Source of the DNA: Thiosulfativibrio zosterae
GTDB lineage: Bacteria > Pseudomonadota > Gammaproteobacteria > Thiomicrospirales > Thiomicrospiraceae
NCBI RefSeq assembly: GCF_011398155.1
Contig: NZ_AP021888.1
Location: forward strand, 2,082,001-2,146,000
Reading direction: 5' to 3'
Length of the DNA: 64,000 bases
Shown: one piece after another, positions 7,005 to 16,099 of the stretch
How positions within the stretch are numbered: the stretch's first letter is position 1
Layout of the letters: every line of letters starts with the position of its first letter
Made by a program: the position numbers and the translations under genes
Notes under the pieces: generated by a model
What the model was told of the DNA's origin: nothing
What the model saw: the letters and a program-made list of their open reading frames with translations, nothing else
Database searches by the model: none

Positions 7005-9921
7005 CCACCATTTGTTGATTGCCCATAAAGCCAATAAAGTGGCGCTGCGCATTAATCCAGGTTTCTTCTATGCGTAACTTGGTCAGAATTCTTTGCCCTG
7101 CTGCATTTAAGGCAGTGACTTCGCGCCATTGTCCGACAATACCTGCCGGCTTGTCATTTTGGTAATTTTCCAAGTACAGATTATGGTGCTGCGAATAGGG
7201 TTCTGGCATTAGGATATTCACACTTTTGTAAACCAATGCTTCACTTGAAAAACCTAAAAATTCTTGCACCTTGTTATTCACATAAGTGATGTTACCCAAG
7301 CCATCAATCACAACCAAGCCAATCGGCAAATAATCACCCAGCAGTTGAAAGTTAAGGTGTCCATCGACATTCAAGCCGTCATTCTTGTGCGCCCAAGGTA
7401 AATCAAAAAACATCATCACGCCGACTATTTGACTCATTTGAGATTTATAAGGCAGTAAGCGCAAATAATAAACCTTGTCTTTTTTGCGTAAGCGAATCTG
7501 TCTTTCTTTTTCGCCCTCAATCACATTTAAGAGTTCTTGGCGCAAATTAGGAACATCCACCGATAACCCTAGGGTGGTGACGGTTTGCCCAAGATCGCCG
7601 CCATTAATACCAAAGGTTTCGCCCGCTTTTTTGGTAAAGCGCAACAATCTTAAACGGTTATCCACCAAGATAACCTTTTCGTCCATATGACTTAAAATAT
7701 GCTCTAAATCATTATTAACCTGCTCTAGTTCATAACTTTTCACTTCAAGTTCTTGGTTAACGGTTGAAAGTTCTTCATTGGTGGACTGCAATTCTTCGTT
7801 AGCGGTTTGTAGCTCTTCATTGGCTGACTGCAGCTCTTCGTTTGCCGATTGCAATTCTTCGTTGGTAGATTGCATCTCCTCGTTGGTGGTTTCTAGCTCT
7901 TCAATAGAAGTTTGCAAACGCTCTTTAAACACCGCCACTTCTTTGCGTAAGTTATCGTTCGCTAACTCAGAACCTTCGTTTAACAACCCCGTGCCACTGA
8001 TAAAAGCCTCACTTAAATCGACCTGGGTAAAGGTTAAAACAAAGGTATCGGGTGATTGTGGCTCAATATCAATACGCTTAATGGCAAGAAACAATGCCTG
8101 TGATGCCACCTTACTTTCATAAAACAAGGCTTGAGTTGCGGCATAACCCTCGCGGCGTGCTTTTTGCAACAAGGCTCGCACATCAACTTTTAGGTCTTCT
8201 CGAATGAGTGACAAAATATTGGTATCTATCTTGCCCTGCGGAAAACTCAGATAAGCCTCTACCTTGCCACGAATATGCAACACCTGCCCACTGCCATCTA
8301 GCACGATGGCAGTCGGGAACAACTGGTCTAATAAAATTTTATCTAACTGTTCTACCACCAAATTTTTTTCTTGAATCAAACCGGTATGCGATGGCGATTT
8401 TTGGCGAGTTTGCGCCAAACTAATGGCACTGCTTACTTGATCTAAGCGGGGCGATAAATTGGTTTTTTTGCGAATAAAGATTTGGCTTTGCTTTAAATAG
8501 CCTTCAAACAATTCCGGCACCGTATTGCTGGCGGATTCAGATTTACCCAAAAACAAATAGCCATTTTGTTTTAACGCAAAATGAAATACCTGAAACACTT
8601 GGCGCTGTAACTCTAACGAAAAATAAATCAGCAGATTACGACAACTGACCAAATCCAAACGCGAAAAAGGTGGGTCCATAATCACATTCTGACGCGCAAA
8701 AACCACTCGGTCACGGATGTATTTGCTCACCCAATATTGATCATCTTTGGCCACAAAATATTGCTTAAGCAAAGGCTCCGGAATGTCTTTCACTTGACCA
8801 GAAGAATAGGCGCCTCTGCGTGCTAGAGAAAGCGCAAACTCATCAATATCCGTTGCAAAAATTTGAAAAGACGCTTCTTTAGAAAACTTTAAACACGCCT
8901 GCTGAAACAAAATGGCAATCGAATAGGCTTCTTCACCATTGGCACAGCCTGGCACCCAAACCCGGATTTGATTGCCCTCTTCATTATTTTCGACAATTTT
9001 TTCAATCACCAAATTAAGGTCTTGAAAGGCTTCGGTATCGCGAAAAAACGAGGTCACTGAAATGAGCAAATCTTTAAACAAGCTTTCTACTTCAATCGCT
9101 GAAGAACTTAACAGCGTTAGATAGTCGTCAATCGTCACCACCTTATGCACCGCCATGCGTCTGGCAATGCGGCGTTGTATGGTTTTAAGTTTATAGCCGC
9201 TAAAGTCGTAACCGGTTTGTTCTAGGATGCGCTGAAATATTTTTTCTAAAGAGGTGCGAACCTTGGGCGAGGACAGTCTGCGCATGGCTTGACCGGCAGA
9301 TTCAATATAGCTCAACATTTCGATTGCAATTTCTTTGGGTTGCAAAATCAAATCCACAAATCCTGTGTCTATCGCAGCTCTGGGCATTCCAGAATATTTT
9401 GCCGTGGTTTCGTCTTGCGCCAATACCAAACCATTGGCTGATTTCACCGCCATAATGCCTTGCGCACCATCTGAGCCAGTGCCAGACAAAATAATGGCAA
9501 TACTTTTTTCACCTATGTCTTCGGCAAGTGACGTCAGCAATAAGTTAATGGACGGTTTAGGGCCTATGGCAGCGGCAGGTTTTAAAATGATTTCGCCATC
9601 TTTGACTAGCGCATTGTGCCCTGGAGACACGATATAAATCACTCCAGGTTCGGGGCGCGTGGCGTCCTCAACCAACTTGACGGGGATGTCGGTAATTCTT
9701 GAGAGCAAATCTCTTAAAATGGTGGGATGTTTGGGATCTAGGTGTTGGGCAATTAACACAATCGTATTGTTCAGTGACTGCAAGCCTGCTAATAAATCTT
9801 TGAGTGCCTCTAACCCGCCGGCTGACGCGCCTATGACCACCCAAAAAACGCCTGATTCATTAGCGCGCCCCTTTGGACTAACAAGAGCGTTGCTTAAAGT
9901 GGGCTGATTATCAGCAGTCAT
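6979..9921 (-). CDS. CheB-CheR-PAS hybrid chemotaxis-type protein
   Basis: A 980-residue fusion. The N-terminus is a CheB methylesterase domain (GASAGG, IAQHLDP, LSGTGSDGA) without a receiver domain. Then comes a CheR SAM methyltransferase (VPGCANGEEAYS, DPPFSRLDLVSCRNLLIYF), a long coiled coil made of seven-residue NEELQSA-type repeats, and two PAS domains at the C-terminus. Such hybrids are known in proteobacteria; they are thought to combine receptor modification chemistry with sensing, but targets are unclear. GGAGAAG lies 5 nt before the ATG. No other che gene is in the window. It is first in an operon with the GGDEF-EAL and PAS/zinc genes. Confidence 0.88.
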   Translation of the reverse strand: MTADNQPTLSNALVSPKGRANESGVFWVVIGASAGGLEALKDLLAGLQSLNNTIVLIAQHLDPKHPTILRDLLSRITDIPVKLVEDATRPEPGVIYIVSPGHNALVKDGEIILKPAAAIGPKPSINLLLTSLAEDIGEKSIAIILSGTGSDGAQGIMAVKSANGLVLAQDETTAKYSGMPRAAIDTGFVDLILQPKEIAIEMLSYIESAGQAMRRLSSPKVRTSLEKIFQRILEQTGYDFSGYKLKTIQRRIARRMAVHKVVTIDDYLTLLSSSAIEVESLFKDLLISVTSFFRDTEAFQDLNLVIEKIVENNEEGNQIRVWVPGCANGEEAYSIAILFQQACLKFSKEASFQIFATDIDEFALSLARRGAYSSGQVKDIPEPLLKQYFVAKDDQYWVSKYIRDRVVFARQNVIMDPPFSRLDLVSCRNLLIYFSLELQRQVFQVFHFALKQNGYLFLGKSESASNTVPELFEGYLKQSQIFIRKKTNLSPRLDQVSSAISLAQTRQKSPSHTGLIQEKNLVVEQLDKILLDQLFPTAIVLDGSGQVLHIRGKVEAYLSFPQGKIDTNILSLIREDLKVDVRALLQKARREGYAATQALFYESKVASQALFLAIKRIDIEPQSPDTFVLTFTQVDLSEAFISGTGLLNEGSELANDNLRKEVAVFKERLQTSIEELETTNEEMQSTNEELQSANEELQSANEELQTANEELQSTNEELSTVNQELEVKSYELEQVNNDLEHILSHMDEKVILVDNRLRLLRFTKKAGETFGINGGDLGQTVTTLGLSVDVPNLRQELLNVIEGEKERQIRLRKKDKVYYLRLLPYKSQMSQIVGVMMFFDLPWAHKNDGLNVDGHLNFQLLGDYLPIGLVVIDGLGNITYVNNKVQEFLGFSSEALVYKSVNILMPEPYSQHHNLYLENYQNDKPAGIVGQWREVTALNAAGQRILTKLRIEETWINAQRHFIGFMGNQQMVDEFEARKS
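7770..7902 (-). repeat. 21-bp tandem repeat encoding NEELQ heptads
   Basis: Inside the CheB-CheR-PAS gene, about six imperfect 21-bp units encode the heptads NEEMQST, NEELQSA and NEELQTA. Third-base differences between units show the repeat is maintained at protein level as a coiled-coil linker. Confidence 0.85.
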
Positions 9922-10097
9922 ATTTACTTCTCCAGTACACTTTAAAACCTTCTACCTCTGCTATCAGCGTGAAGCCGCACAGGTTAATTTAAGTATTTTT
10001 AAGGATTGTATCACAAATTAAAAGGTAGAAATTTTACAAAAAATGGCTAAAAATTTATGCCCCTTTTCTAGCGTTAAACAGCTTTCCTATTCAAAAT

Positions 10098-10733
10098 TTA
10101 TGAGTTTCTTTTAAGCAAAAACACTTTCTCAAGAGCCTTCATGCCTTTCCGCTGCCCAAGGCTTTGCGCCAGCACTTCTATTTTAAATGCATGGCCAAAC
10201 AATTCAAACACTTCGGCTTCTGGCACACAAAACGGGGGGCCCATATTGGGGTCATCACCGTATTCCACATTCACCAATAGTATTTGAGCATGACTGGGCA
10301 AAATATTGATTAAATGCTGCGCATAGCGTTGGCGCATTTTAGACGGCAGCGCCACCAAGGCTGCGCGGTCATACACCGCCGCTATGTGGGTGCATTGCTC
10401 TGGGCTTAAATCAAAAAAATCGCCACAGAGCAAAGTCATTTTGTTGAGCTCATAGCCACAAAAGGCATGATGCGCCACGGGCTGAGCGGTTAGCTGGTTT
10501 TCTGCCAAAAATTCATCCAAAGCTTTTTGACTGAGTTCCACGCCCAAAATATCATGCCCTTGTTGCGCCAACCACAACATATCCAGCGTTTTACCACACA
10601 AGGGCACCAACACTTCTTCTGACCCCTCTAATCCAAGCATGGGCCAATAATCTTTTAAAAACGCATTAATATCAGGTTGATGAAAACCCACCTGCCCCGA
10701 TTGCCACATGGCGTGCCAAAAATCTGCTTGCAT
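10098..10733 (-). CDS. tpm: Thiopurine S-methyltransferase
   Basis: A 211-residue SAM-dependent methyltransferase of the TPMT family. It shows the typical N-terminal FWHAMWQSGQVGFHQ, motif LVPLCGKTLDMLWLA, GVELSQKA and CGDFFDLSPE. Bacterial Tpm methylates thiopurines and contributes to volatilisation of selenium and tellurium oxyanions. It is divergent from the thioredoxin-like gene at 10779 with a 45-bp spacer. Family membership is clear; the physiological substrate is not. Confidence 0.88.
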   Translation of the reverse strand: MQADFWHAMWQSGQVGFHQPDINAFLKDYWPMLGLEGSEEVLVPLCGKTLDMLWLAQQGHDILGVELSQKALDEFLAENQLTAQPVAHHAFCGYELNKMTLLCGDFFDLSPEQCTHIAAVYDRAALVALPSKMRQRYAQHLINILPSHAQILLVNVEYGDDPNMGPPFCVPEAEVFELFGHAFKIEVLAQSLGQRKGMKALEKVFLLKRNS

Positions 10734-10778
10734 ATTCAGTCCTTTGTTATCATGTTGGTTTTGAAATAAAGATTATAA

Positions 10779-11309
10779 ATGATGACTTCCGAGACACAGC
10801 CAATTCCCTTTTTTAAACGCGCCTGGGTGCAAAATGGCTTATGGATTATAGGTGCCTTGGCGATTTATTTAATCATGCGCCCTATTATGCAAGGCGATGT
10901 GGTGCGTGGCCAAGTGCCGGCTTTGCAACTCACCAGCCTAACGGGGCAGGCGTTTGATCTTAGCCAAATCAAACAGCCAACCTTGATTCACATTTGGGCA
11001 GAATGGTGCCCCATTTGTGAAATCACTCGTGACAGTGTGGAATCTATAGCCAAAAGCCACCCAGTCATTAGCATTGCCACTCAGTCTGGCTCAGACGCTG
11101 AAGTCTTGGCCTATGCCCAACAACACCAAATGAACCCACAACACATCATTAACGACCCCAATGGCAAACTGATGCAAGCCTTTGGCACCAAAGGTGTGCC
11201 CGCTGATTTTATTGTAGACAGCCAAGGGAAAATTCAATTTGTAGAAGTGGGTTTTACCAGTGGCATTGGCTTGCGCTTGCGCTTGTGGTGGTTGGGTTTG
11301 CAGGACTAG
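10779..11309 (+). CDS. Membrane-anchored thioredoxin-like protein (ScsD/TlpA type)
   Basis: A 176-residue protein with one N-terminal membrane segment (GLWIIGALAIYLIM) and a periplasmic thioredoxin fold bearing the redox motif WCPIC, followed later by the cis-Pro segment GVPADFIVD. The size, anchor and active site fit ScsD/DsbE-like reductases that keep periplasmic thiols reduced, for example during copper stress or cytochrome c maturation. It ends 7 bp before the next gene, so the two are probably co-transcribed. Confidence 0.8.
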   Translation: MMTSETQPIPFFKRAWVQNGLWIIGALAIYLIMRPIMQGDVVRGQVPALQLTSLTGQAFDLSQIKQPTLIHIWAEWCPICEITRDSVESIAKSHPVISIATQSGSDAEVLAYAQQHQMNPQHIINDPNGKLMQAFGTKGVPADFIVDSQGKIQFVEVGFTSGIGLRLRLWWLGLQD

Positions 11310-11316
11310 GTTGCTT

Positions 11317-12003
11317 ATGAAGTACGATGGTGTGGTGATTTTTAGGCAAGATGACGAGTTTGGTCCAGTTGAAGTGGTGCAAAACCGCAGCAGTCGCAAG
11401 CTCTACTTTGGCACACCCATTGAACAAAGCTGCCAATTTTTAAATGCGCCCATGCAACTGGGCTTTGAATATCATGAAAAAATGCTGGCGGTTTATCAAG
11501 ACTTTTGCGACCAAACGCCCAACAACAAAAATGCCTATGCGCTCATTTTAGGTTTGGGCGGTGGTTCACTCAGCAGCCATTTACATTTGCATCACCCCAA
11601 ACTGCCAATCACCACAGTAGAATTGCGAGCACCGGTAATTGCCGCGGCTTATCAGTTTTTTCACTTGCCGCAAGTCCCCGAACTGCAAGTGGTACAAGCC
11701 GACGCATTGGATTTCGTTAAACAAACTGAGCCACACTATCAAGTGGTGTTTGTCGATTTATATAATGAATTTGGCATGCCCAGCGAATTTTACAGCACCG
11801 AGTTTCAAACGGATTTATTGCAAATTTTGCCCCAAAAACAACCAGGCCTGGTCATTTTTAACCTGTGGAATGACGACCAACCCGCTTGTAATGACTTTAT
11901 TGACACCTGGCAACAAATGGAAAAAGAAAACCCGCGATTAGCGGTGAAATCCTATCAAATTCAATCCAGTGAGAATATAATCCTCGCCATTCAACAAGGT
12001 TAA
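11317..12003 (+). CDS. Spermidine synthase-like methyltransferase-fold protein
   Basis: 228 residues from the ATG at 11317; a longer frame to 11260 would overlap the previous gene and lacks support. The Rossmann core shows ILGLGGGSLSSHL, TVELRAPV and VFVDLYN, as in the SpeE-like family. The short length and missing N-terminal beta domain suggest a SpeE paralogue rather than a proven aminopropyltransferase. A copy of the window-wide palindrome (11840-11853) lies in frame and encodes QPGL just before the VIFNLW strand. Confidence 0.7.
   Translation: MKYDGVVIFRQDDEFGPVEVVQNRSSRKLYFGTPIEQSCQFLNAPMQLGFEYHEKMLAVYQDFCDQTPNNKNAYALILGLGGGSLSSHLHLHHPKLPITTVELRAPVIAAAYQFFHLPQVPELQVVQADALDFVKQTEPHYQVVFVDLYNEFGMPSEFYSTEFQTDLLQILPQKQPGLVIFNLWNDDQPACNDFIDTWQQMEKENPRLAVKSYQIQSSENIILAIQQG
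11840..11853. repeat. CCAGGCCTGG palindrome, copy 2 (in CDS)
   Basis: AACCAGGCCTGGTC in frame within the spermidine-synthase-like gene, with AAAAAC on the left and ATTTTT on the right as in intergenic copies. Confidence 0.9.
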
Positions 12004-12035
12004 GCTTTTTAGCCTGCTCAACAACGGAAGTCCTC

Positions 12036-13967
12036 ATGGCCAATCTTTTTCTTCGTGACATTCAACTCGCCTTTGGCACCACCACACTCCTCGACCGCGT
12101 TAACCTCACCATTGAAGACAACGAGCGCCTGTGTATTGTCGGGCGTAATGGCCAAGGCAAATCCACCTTACTTAAAATTATTGAAGGCTCGATTGACGCA
12201 GACGACGGCACGCGCGTAGTGCCCGATGGCATTCGCATTGCCAAACTGCAACAAGAAGTGCCACATGATTTAACCGGTTCGGTCTTTCACACCATTGCGA
12301 TGGGGTTGGGTAATTTAGGGCAACTGATTGAGCGTTACCACCAACTCAGTCACGAAATGGCCGACAATTATTCTGAAGCCTTGATGGACGAGCTGTCTAA
12401 GGTTCAACACGAACTCGACAGCAAAAATGGCTGGGATTTAAACACCCAAGTCGAAACTCTCATTTCTAAACTGTCTTTGCCTGCCGATGCGGAATTTTCA
12501 GATTTATCGGGCGGTATGAAGCGCCGTGTATTGTTGGCGCAAGCCTTAATTCAAGACCCTAACATTTTATTACTAGACGAACCGACCAACCACTTGGACA
12601 TTCCCTCCATTCAATGGCTTGAAGATTTCCTTAAAAACCTTAACTGCTCTTTGGTGTTTATCACCCACGACCGTTCCTTTTTGCAAGCCCTAGCAACACG
12701 CATTGTAGAACTTGACCGTGGCCATTTGCATAACTGGGAATGCGACTATCAAACCTATTTAGAACGCAAACAAGCGCAACTGGAATCTGAAGCCAAGAGC
12801 AACTCTGAGTTTGACAAAAAACTGGCGCAAGAAGAAGTTTGGATTCGCCAAGGCATTAAAGCCCGCCGCACCAGAAACGAAGGTCGCGTGCGTGCGCTCG
12901 AAAAATTGCGCGAAGAACACAAACAGCGCCGTAACCAACAAGGCAAGGTCAACTTCCAAGTCAACCGTGCTGAAAACTCCGGCAAACAAGTCATCGAAGT
13001 GGAAGACCTGCATTTTGAATGGCCAACCCATACCGTGGTGGATGATTTGTCTTGTATGGTGATGCGTGGCGATAAGGTCGGTATTATTGGTGAAAACGGT
13101 TGTGGAAAATCAACCCTGATTAATTTGCTATTGGGTAAACTAGAACCCACTTCCGGAACGGTTAAAATCGGCACCAATATCAAGGTCGCCTACTTTGACC
13201 AACACCGTGAACAACTCAACGAAAACACCCCAGTGGTTGAAAGCGTGCTCGAAGAATCTGACTATGTTGAAATCAATGGTCAGCGCAAACACATTATGAG
13301 TTATTTGGGTGACTTCTTGTTTACGCCCGACCGCGCGCGTCAACCCGTTAAAGCCCTATCGGGGGGGGAACGCAATCGTTTGTTATTGGCACGCGTATTC
13401 GCCAAACCGTCCAACCTACTGATTTTGGATGAACCCACTAACGACCTAGATATTGAAACCCTCGAACTACTCGAAGACCTACTGCTGAATTACACCGGCA
13501 CTGTGCTCATCGTTAGCCACGACCGTGCCTTCTTAAACAATGTGGTGACCAGCTCGATTGTGTTTGATGCACCGGGCATCGTCAATGAATATGTCGGTGG
13601 ATACGACGATTGGTTGCGTCAGCGCCCAGCGGAATTTCAAGGCGCCAGCAAAAATATCAAAATCACCAAAAAATCCGCTCCCAAACCCGAAGTCATGGAA
13701 AGCAAACCGGCGCCAGCGGCCGTGGTTGAGGCAGATAAAAAGCCCAAAAAACTCAGCTATAAAGATCAGCGCGAGTATGACGAGCTACCCAAAAAAATCG
13801 AAGACCTTGAAAAACAGCTAGAAGGGCTGAGTGCCGAAATGTGCGAAGCCGACTTTTTTCAAAGAACTGACAGCCAAAAGGTTTTAGATAAGATGAAATA
13901 TTTAGAAGGCGAACTCGAAAAAGCCTTTGAACGCTGGGAAATTTTAGAAGCCATGGTGATGGGGTAA
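12036..13967 (+). CDS. uup: ABC-F ATPase Uup
   Basis: A 643-residue ABC-F protein with two ATPase domains: Walker A GRNGQGKST and GENGCGKST, signatures LSGGMKRR and LSGGERNR, and Walker B LLLDEPTNHLD and LILDEPTNDLD. A linker lies between, and a charged, coiled C-terminal domain follows a Pro/Lys-rich tether (about 550-570), which is diagnostic for Uup against EttA or YheS. There is no membrane domain. Uup acts on the ribosome and in DNA repair intermediates (family knowledge). GGAAG lies upstream of the ATG. Confidence 0.9.
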   Translation: MANLFLRDIQLAFGTTTLLDRVNLTIEDNERLCIVGRNGQGKSTLLKIIEGSIDADDGTRVVPDGIRIAKLQQEVPHDLTGSVFHTIAMGLGNLGQLIERYHQLSHEMADNYSEALMDELSKVQHELDSKNGWDLNTQVETLISKLSLPADAEFSDLSGGMKRRVLLAQALIQDPNILLLDEPTNHLDIPSIQWLEDFLKNLNCSLVFITHDRSFLQALATRIVELDRGHLHNWECDYQTYLERKQAQLESEAKSNSEFDKKLAQEEVWIRQGIKARRTRNEGRVRALEKLREEHKQRRNQQGKVNFQVNRAENSGKQVIEVEDLHFEWPTHTVVDDLSCMVMRGDKVGIIGENGCGKSTLINLLLGKLEPTSGTVKIGTNIKVAYFDQHREQLNENTPVVESVLEESDYVEINGQRKHIMSYLGDFLFTPDRARQPVKALSGGERNRLLLARVFAKPSNLLILDEPTNDLDIETLELLEDLLLNYTGTVLIVSHDRAFLNNVVTSSIVFDAPGIVNEYVGGYDDWLRQRPAEFQGASKNIKITKKSAPKPEVMESKPAPAAVVEADKKPKKLSYKDQREYDELPKKIEDLEKQLEGLSAEMCEADFFQRTDSQKVLDKMKYLEGELEKAFERWEILEAMVMG

Positions 13968-13970
13968 AAA

Positions 13971-14064
13971 TTCTAAGAAGGCTAAAGCCTTCGCCCCTTT
14001 AGATTTAAAAATAGCATAACTGGGGCGCAGGCTTTAGCCTGCTTTCAACTTAAATCAAAATATT
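13971..14064. repeat. 90-bp hairpin repeat, copy A
   Basis: Contains AAGGCTAAAGCCTT, then CGCCCC, then GGGGCG and GCAGGCTTTAGCCTGC. The two halves are imperfect inverted repeats, so each copy can fold on itself. Nearly identical to copy B 390 bp away. Confidence 0.9.
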
Positions 14065-14130
14065 GTACTTACATTATTAATGTCGCTTTTTGGCTTTGTG
14101 TTTTCTGATTGAGAATTGTTCTTAGCGCCC

Positions 14131-14346
14131 TTGTCACTTTTTGGCTCGCCCAAAAAGTAACCAAAAAATCGACCCTCTCATCATTTCTATGCCCCTAAAA
14201 CTCAGGACTGGAAAGTGGCGAACTCGCTGCGCTCAAACAGCGCCACTTTTTCTCCAGTCCTTTCGTTAAGGGGCATCACGAAATGATTCAAAGGGAATTT
14301 TAGGCATTCTGAAAGACCCGTTTTTCTTTTCAGAAGAAAGTGACAA
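14131..14346. repeat. Nested inverted-repeat element
   Basis: Pairs seen directly, from outside in: TTGTCACTTT 14131-14140 with AAAGTGACAA 14337-14346; TCATTTC 14181-14187 with GAAATGA 14280-14286; ATGCCCCT 14189-14196 with AGGGGCAT 14269-14276; AGGACTGGA 14204-14212 with TCCAGTCCT 14253-14261; AAGTGGCG 14213-14220 with CGCCACTT 14241-14248. The central 106 bp would form a long stem in DNA or RNA. No ORF fits. It may be a non-autonomous mobile element or a structured RNA. Confidence 0.75.
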
Positions 14347-14361
14347 GAACCCAGAGCAAAA

Positions 14362-14453
14362 ATCTAGGAAGGCTAAAGCCTTCGCCCCTTTAGATTTAAA
14401 AATGTAATAACTGGGGCGCAGGCTTTAGCCTGCTTTCAACTTAAATCAAAAAA
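14362..14453. repeat. 90-bp hairpin repeat, copy B
   Basis: A direct repeat of copy A with only scattered differences, including the shared tail GCTTTCAACTTAAATCAAAA. Together the copies bracket the inverted-repeat element. Confidence 0.9.
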
Positions 14454-14485
14454 TGTTTCTAGATTTTAACGGCTGATTTAATAGC

Positions 14486-16090
14486 TCATTTGATCAAACC
14501 AAAACGCTTCATCATCCACAACCCCAAAAACCCAACACCTAATAACACCAAAGAAGGCACCGCCGCTCTTTCATAAAGCCCATCGGCACTCAACTCATAA
14601 ATCCGAATCGCCAAGGTTTCCCATCCAAACGGACGCAATAAATAAGTGGCGGGTAATTCTTTAGAAACATCTAAAAACACCAATAACGCCGCACTGAGCA
14701 AACCAGGCTTAAGCAAAGGCAAGTAAATTTGCCAAACTAAACGCGGTTTGCTGGCGCCCATATTACGGGCGGCTTCAATAATGCTGGGTTTAATACTTAA
14801 AAATCGACTGTAAACTGGCCCATGTGCCACCGCCATAAACCGCACCAAATAAGCCAGCAACAACGCCCAAAGTCCGCCCATCATCAATTGGGCATTAAAG
14901 GTTTGATTAAACTGCGTCAACACGCCCATCACCCCAATCGCTAAAACAATGCCCGGCAAGGCATAGCCCATTTTGCCCAATTCTAACACCCATTGTAACC
15001 AACGCTTTTTGGGATATTGCACCTGTTGACTGCTCATAAACACCGCTGCCGTCACCGTGATGCTGACTGCCATGACCGATAATAGCAAGGTATTCGCTAA
15101 CCAGTCCCAATAACGCTTATCCCATTCAATTTGTAGCGTCTGAGCTGCCCAAATAGCCAATTGAATTAAGGGCAATCCTAAAGCTAACATCATAAAGCTG
15201 GTAAAAAAACCCGTTAACAGCCACTGCTTTGCTTTAGAAACTTCAAAAGGCGGCTGAGTGATTTTGGACTGTTGCGTAAAGCGGCGTTTGCCGCGGGTTA
15301 AACGCTCTATACCCAACAATAACAAGGCCAAAAATAACACCAAAGTGGACAGTTGTGCCGCTAACGCCAAAGATCGAAAATCTTCCCAAGCACTGTAAAT
15401 GGCCGTGGTAAAGGTGGCAAAATTAAATAAAGACACGGCGCCAAAATCTGCCAGCGTTTCCATGAGCGCCAAACCCAAGCCTGCGGCAATGGCAGGTCTG
15501 GCTAGGGGCACACTGATGCGCCAAAAAACACAAGCCGCACCACAGCCTAAACTTCGAGCGGTTTCGATACTGCTGGTGGATTGATTGGCAAAAGCCGTTT
15601 TACTGAGGATGTACACATAAGGATAAAACACTAAAGACAGGACTAAAATCGGCGCCAATGCGCCTTCTCGAATATCAATGGGTTGCCAACCGATTTGCGC
15701 CAGCCCTTGTTGCAAGGGGCCGCTGTAATCAATCAACCCCAAAAATACAAATGCCAACACATAGGCAGGCATGGCAAAAGGCAACAACAATAACCAACTA
15801 AAGGTTTTACGCCCAGGAAACTCCACCATCACCACCAACCAAGCCAACCCCACCCCTAAGAGCAAAGTGCCAAGCGTTACGCCAAGCAACAATAACAGCG
15901 TATTACTGACCAATTCTGGTAACAGGGTATCGGCAAAATGCTGCCAAAGCTCGGGGTCTGACTCAAACCAACCGCTAAACAGTTGCAGCGTTGGCAAGAG
16001 TAAAATGAGCAACAGCAGAAAAAGCAAAAAGCCCATAAACAACTTCATGGGCTCTAGAGGGGTGATTGCTTTGCGAGATAAGTTAAACAA
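14486..16090 (-). CDS. fbpB: Fe(III) ABC transporter permease (FbpB type)
   Basis: A 534-residue inner-membrane permease with about twelve hydrophobic segments in two related halves. EAA-loop-like segments occur in each half (ETARSLGCGAACVFWRI and EAARNMGASKPRLVW), the ATPase docking sites. The double-length fused permease is typical of FbpB/SfuB iron(III) importers. It is the last gene of an ATPase-binding protein-permease operon and starts 9 bp after the binding-protein gene ends. Confidence 0.87.
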   Translation of the reverse strand: MFNLSRKAITPLEPMKLFMGFLLFLLLLILLLPTLQLFSGWFESDPELWQHFADTLLPELVSNTLLLLLGVTLGTLLLGVGLAWLVVMVEFPGRKTFSWLLLLPFAMPAYVLAFVFLGLIDYSGPLQQGLAQIGWQPIDIREGALAPILVLSLVFYPYVYILSKTAFANQSTSSIETARSLGCGAACVFWRISVPLARPAIAAGLGLALMETLADFGAVSLFNFATFTTAIYSAWEDFRSLALAAQLSTLVLFLALLLLGIERLTRGKRRFTQQSKITQPPFEVSKAKQWLLTGFFTSFMMLALGLPLIQLAIWAAQTLQIEWDKRYWDWLANTLLLSVMAVSITVTAAVFMSSQQVQYPKKRWLQWVLELGKMGYALPGIVLAIGVMGVLTQFNQTFNAQLMMGGLWALLLAYLVRFMAVAHGPVYSRFLSIKPSIIEAARNMGASKPRLVWQIYLPLLKPGLLSAALLVFLDVSKELPATYLLRPFGWETLAIRIYELSADGLYERAAVPSLVLLGVGFLGLWMMKRFGLIK

Positions 16091-16099
16091 GCAATTTCC

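Larger units (their letters stand above)
13968..14485. other. Gene-free interval holding a composite repeat element
   Basis: 518 bp between uup and the iron-transporter operon with no credible ORF. It holds two direct copies of a 90-bp repeat and, between them, a segment with nested inverted repeats; each is listed separately. Confidence 0.85.

Noticed and set aside
7778-8122. Plus-strand ORF rich in Ser, Val and Cys within the CheB-CheR gene
   Set aside because: It is the reverse-frame shadow of the NEELQ heptad repeats.
11260-11316. N-terminal extension of the SpeE-like protein
   Set aside because: It overlaps the end of the thioredoxin-like gene, encodes an improbable Ala/Cys repeat, and a proper ATG lies at 11317.
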